From assembly GCF_022682495.2 (NCBI RefSeq), contig NC_071389.1, positions 15,636,964 through 15,700,963 of the forward strand: 64,000 nt of DNA, read 5' to 3'. Positions within the stretch are counted from its first letter, which is position 1, and the number at the start of each line of letters is the position of its first letter. Made by a program: the position numbers and the translations under genes. The notes beneath the pieces were generated by a model that saw only the letters and a list, made by a program, of their open reading frames with translations, made no database searches and was not told the DNA's origin. Source of the DNA: Desmodus rotundus (Eukaryota > Chordata > Mammalia > Chiroptera > Phyllostomidae). Positions 62,844 through 64,000 of this stretch are shown piece by piece.

Positions 62844-64000
62844 CTAAAGGAAGTGTAACAGGTTAGGCTCTCTGAAATGTGTTTACTATAAGTTAAAATT
62901 ACAAAAGAAATTATTGAGGATTGAAAAGAGACAGAATATTAGATCTCTTCAAACAATACTGAAGAACCTGAATTATCTCTATCGAAATACTATAAAAATC
63001 ATTTTCTACTGTTTGTGTTTACTTTGGAGAACTGTTTGTTCAGGTTCTCGTCCAATTACTCCTTAAGGAAATCCTTGTAAGATTTACTGCTTAACAGTAT
63101 CAAAGATGACTTGAGTGATATGCACTTAGGAATGTAACCTTTAGTAAAGAATTTTGGTTAACTTCAAAGTCTGCTCAAATAAAATTAGCTCATTGTAAAA
63201 AATGTAACCATATTGATAAAATACATGAATGATAGAAAATTTAAGCCTCCAGACTACTATTTAAGCCAGAAGAATTTCTGTTTGAAAGAAAAGCTCTTCT
63301 CTGTGGAAGCTGCATTAACTTCCAAACCACTGGAGCTCGATTACCACGATATGCTTCCCTGGTAGGAAGACTCAGAATAGCTTGTTACCAAACAGATTCC
63401 GACGTGTTTGGAAGCACTGATTTGTAGGAAATCTAGAGCATCTGCCACTGTTTCTGTTAATTCTATTTTGCAAAATCTCAGTCAGATCATAGTTTCACTA
63501 TATTTAGCCAGGGTAAATCACAGGCTAACGTCCACAGGGTCAGGGCTTATTTCTAAAAACTTCTCTGTCCAGCCTTTGTCTGCATCTCTTCCATGGACAC
63601 AAACTACACAGGAGAGCAGGTAGGAGATGATGCTCCACAGCAAACACTGCCACTCTTCTGGGGAAAGGCTCTGCAGTGGGCCAGAGTACGTGCAGACAAC
63701 CATGGCTCTGAGAAGTGCGTAGCACACGCAACAGCAGCTGAAAAAAGGACTATGGTGCATGTATGTGGTGAAACGTATCACACTTAAACTGCACAAGCTA
63801 TGTTGGTTGGGGGATGGTTACTACCTTACCTTTTTGTGACTTAGTTTCCCTAATTTAAAAATTGAACCCCTTTCACCCCAATAAGGGTTGTTGGTACGGG
63901 GAATGAATGAGAATTTTATGTAAAGTTCTTAATTAATAGAATAATATTGAGTGGAAGGAAATACACCAAAATGTTAATGGTTATTTCTAGGAAGTAGGAT
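62844..64000 (-). other. STMN1: STMN1 intron, partial
   Basis: No exon, repeat or pseudogene recognised. AT-rich unique-looking sequence to the window end. Confidence 0.55.

Overview
This is a nuclear genomic window from a mammal, almost certainly a bat. The genes are split into exons with GT-AG introns, the promoters are CpG-rich, and old mammalian repeats (MIR, L2, L1, Tigger, MaLR) are everywhere. At least a dozen copies or fragments of a tRNA-derived SINE are present, with a head like 'CCCTGGCTGGTGTGGCTCAGTGGATTGAG', a CT-rich 3' part and an AATAAA-rich tail. That is the Ves family known from yangochiropteran bats. Gene order matches human 1p36.11: SELENON, MTFR1L, AUNIP, PAQR7, STMN1.

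Layout. (1) 1 to about 1355: 3' UTR of SELENON on the plus strand, with no coding sequence in view but a convincing SECIS element at 192-257. (2) About 2750-15235: MTFR1L on the plus strand, with a CpG-island promoter, one noncoding exon and six coding exons (6139-13953). (3) About 15800-25900: AUNIP on the minus strand, tail to tail with MTFR1L, with three coding exons. Its last exon carries a frameshift that puts the conserved C-terminal motif out of frame. (4) About 26949-37600: PAQR7 on the minus strand, with one intact coding exon (27958-29004) and a long first intron running back to a CpG-rich promoter. (5) About 37650-61100: intergenic DNA with nested repeats and three processed pseudogenes (RPS18, actin, RPL36A-type). 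(6) About 61110 to the window end: the 3' half of STMN1 on the minus strand, with the last two coding exons and the 3' UTR. The upstream exons lie beyond 64000.

The five genes are not an operon or pathway. They are independent housekeeping or regulatory genes: a selenoprotein of the ER, a mitochondrial fission regulator, an Aurora-A/ninein and DNA-end partner, a membrane progestin receptor and a microtubule destabiliser. I did not find an undescribed gene system. The most worthwhile observations are the AUNIP frameshift, the SECIS, a 6-nt tandem splice acceptor in MTFR1L, a 55-bp inverted duplication and a duplicated hairpin in MTFR1L introns, a CDE/CHR-type cell-cycle promoter site at AUNIP, two LTRs caught inside older elements, and several near-perfect hairpins. 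All repeat-family names come from recognition by eye, not from a database search.
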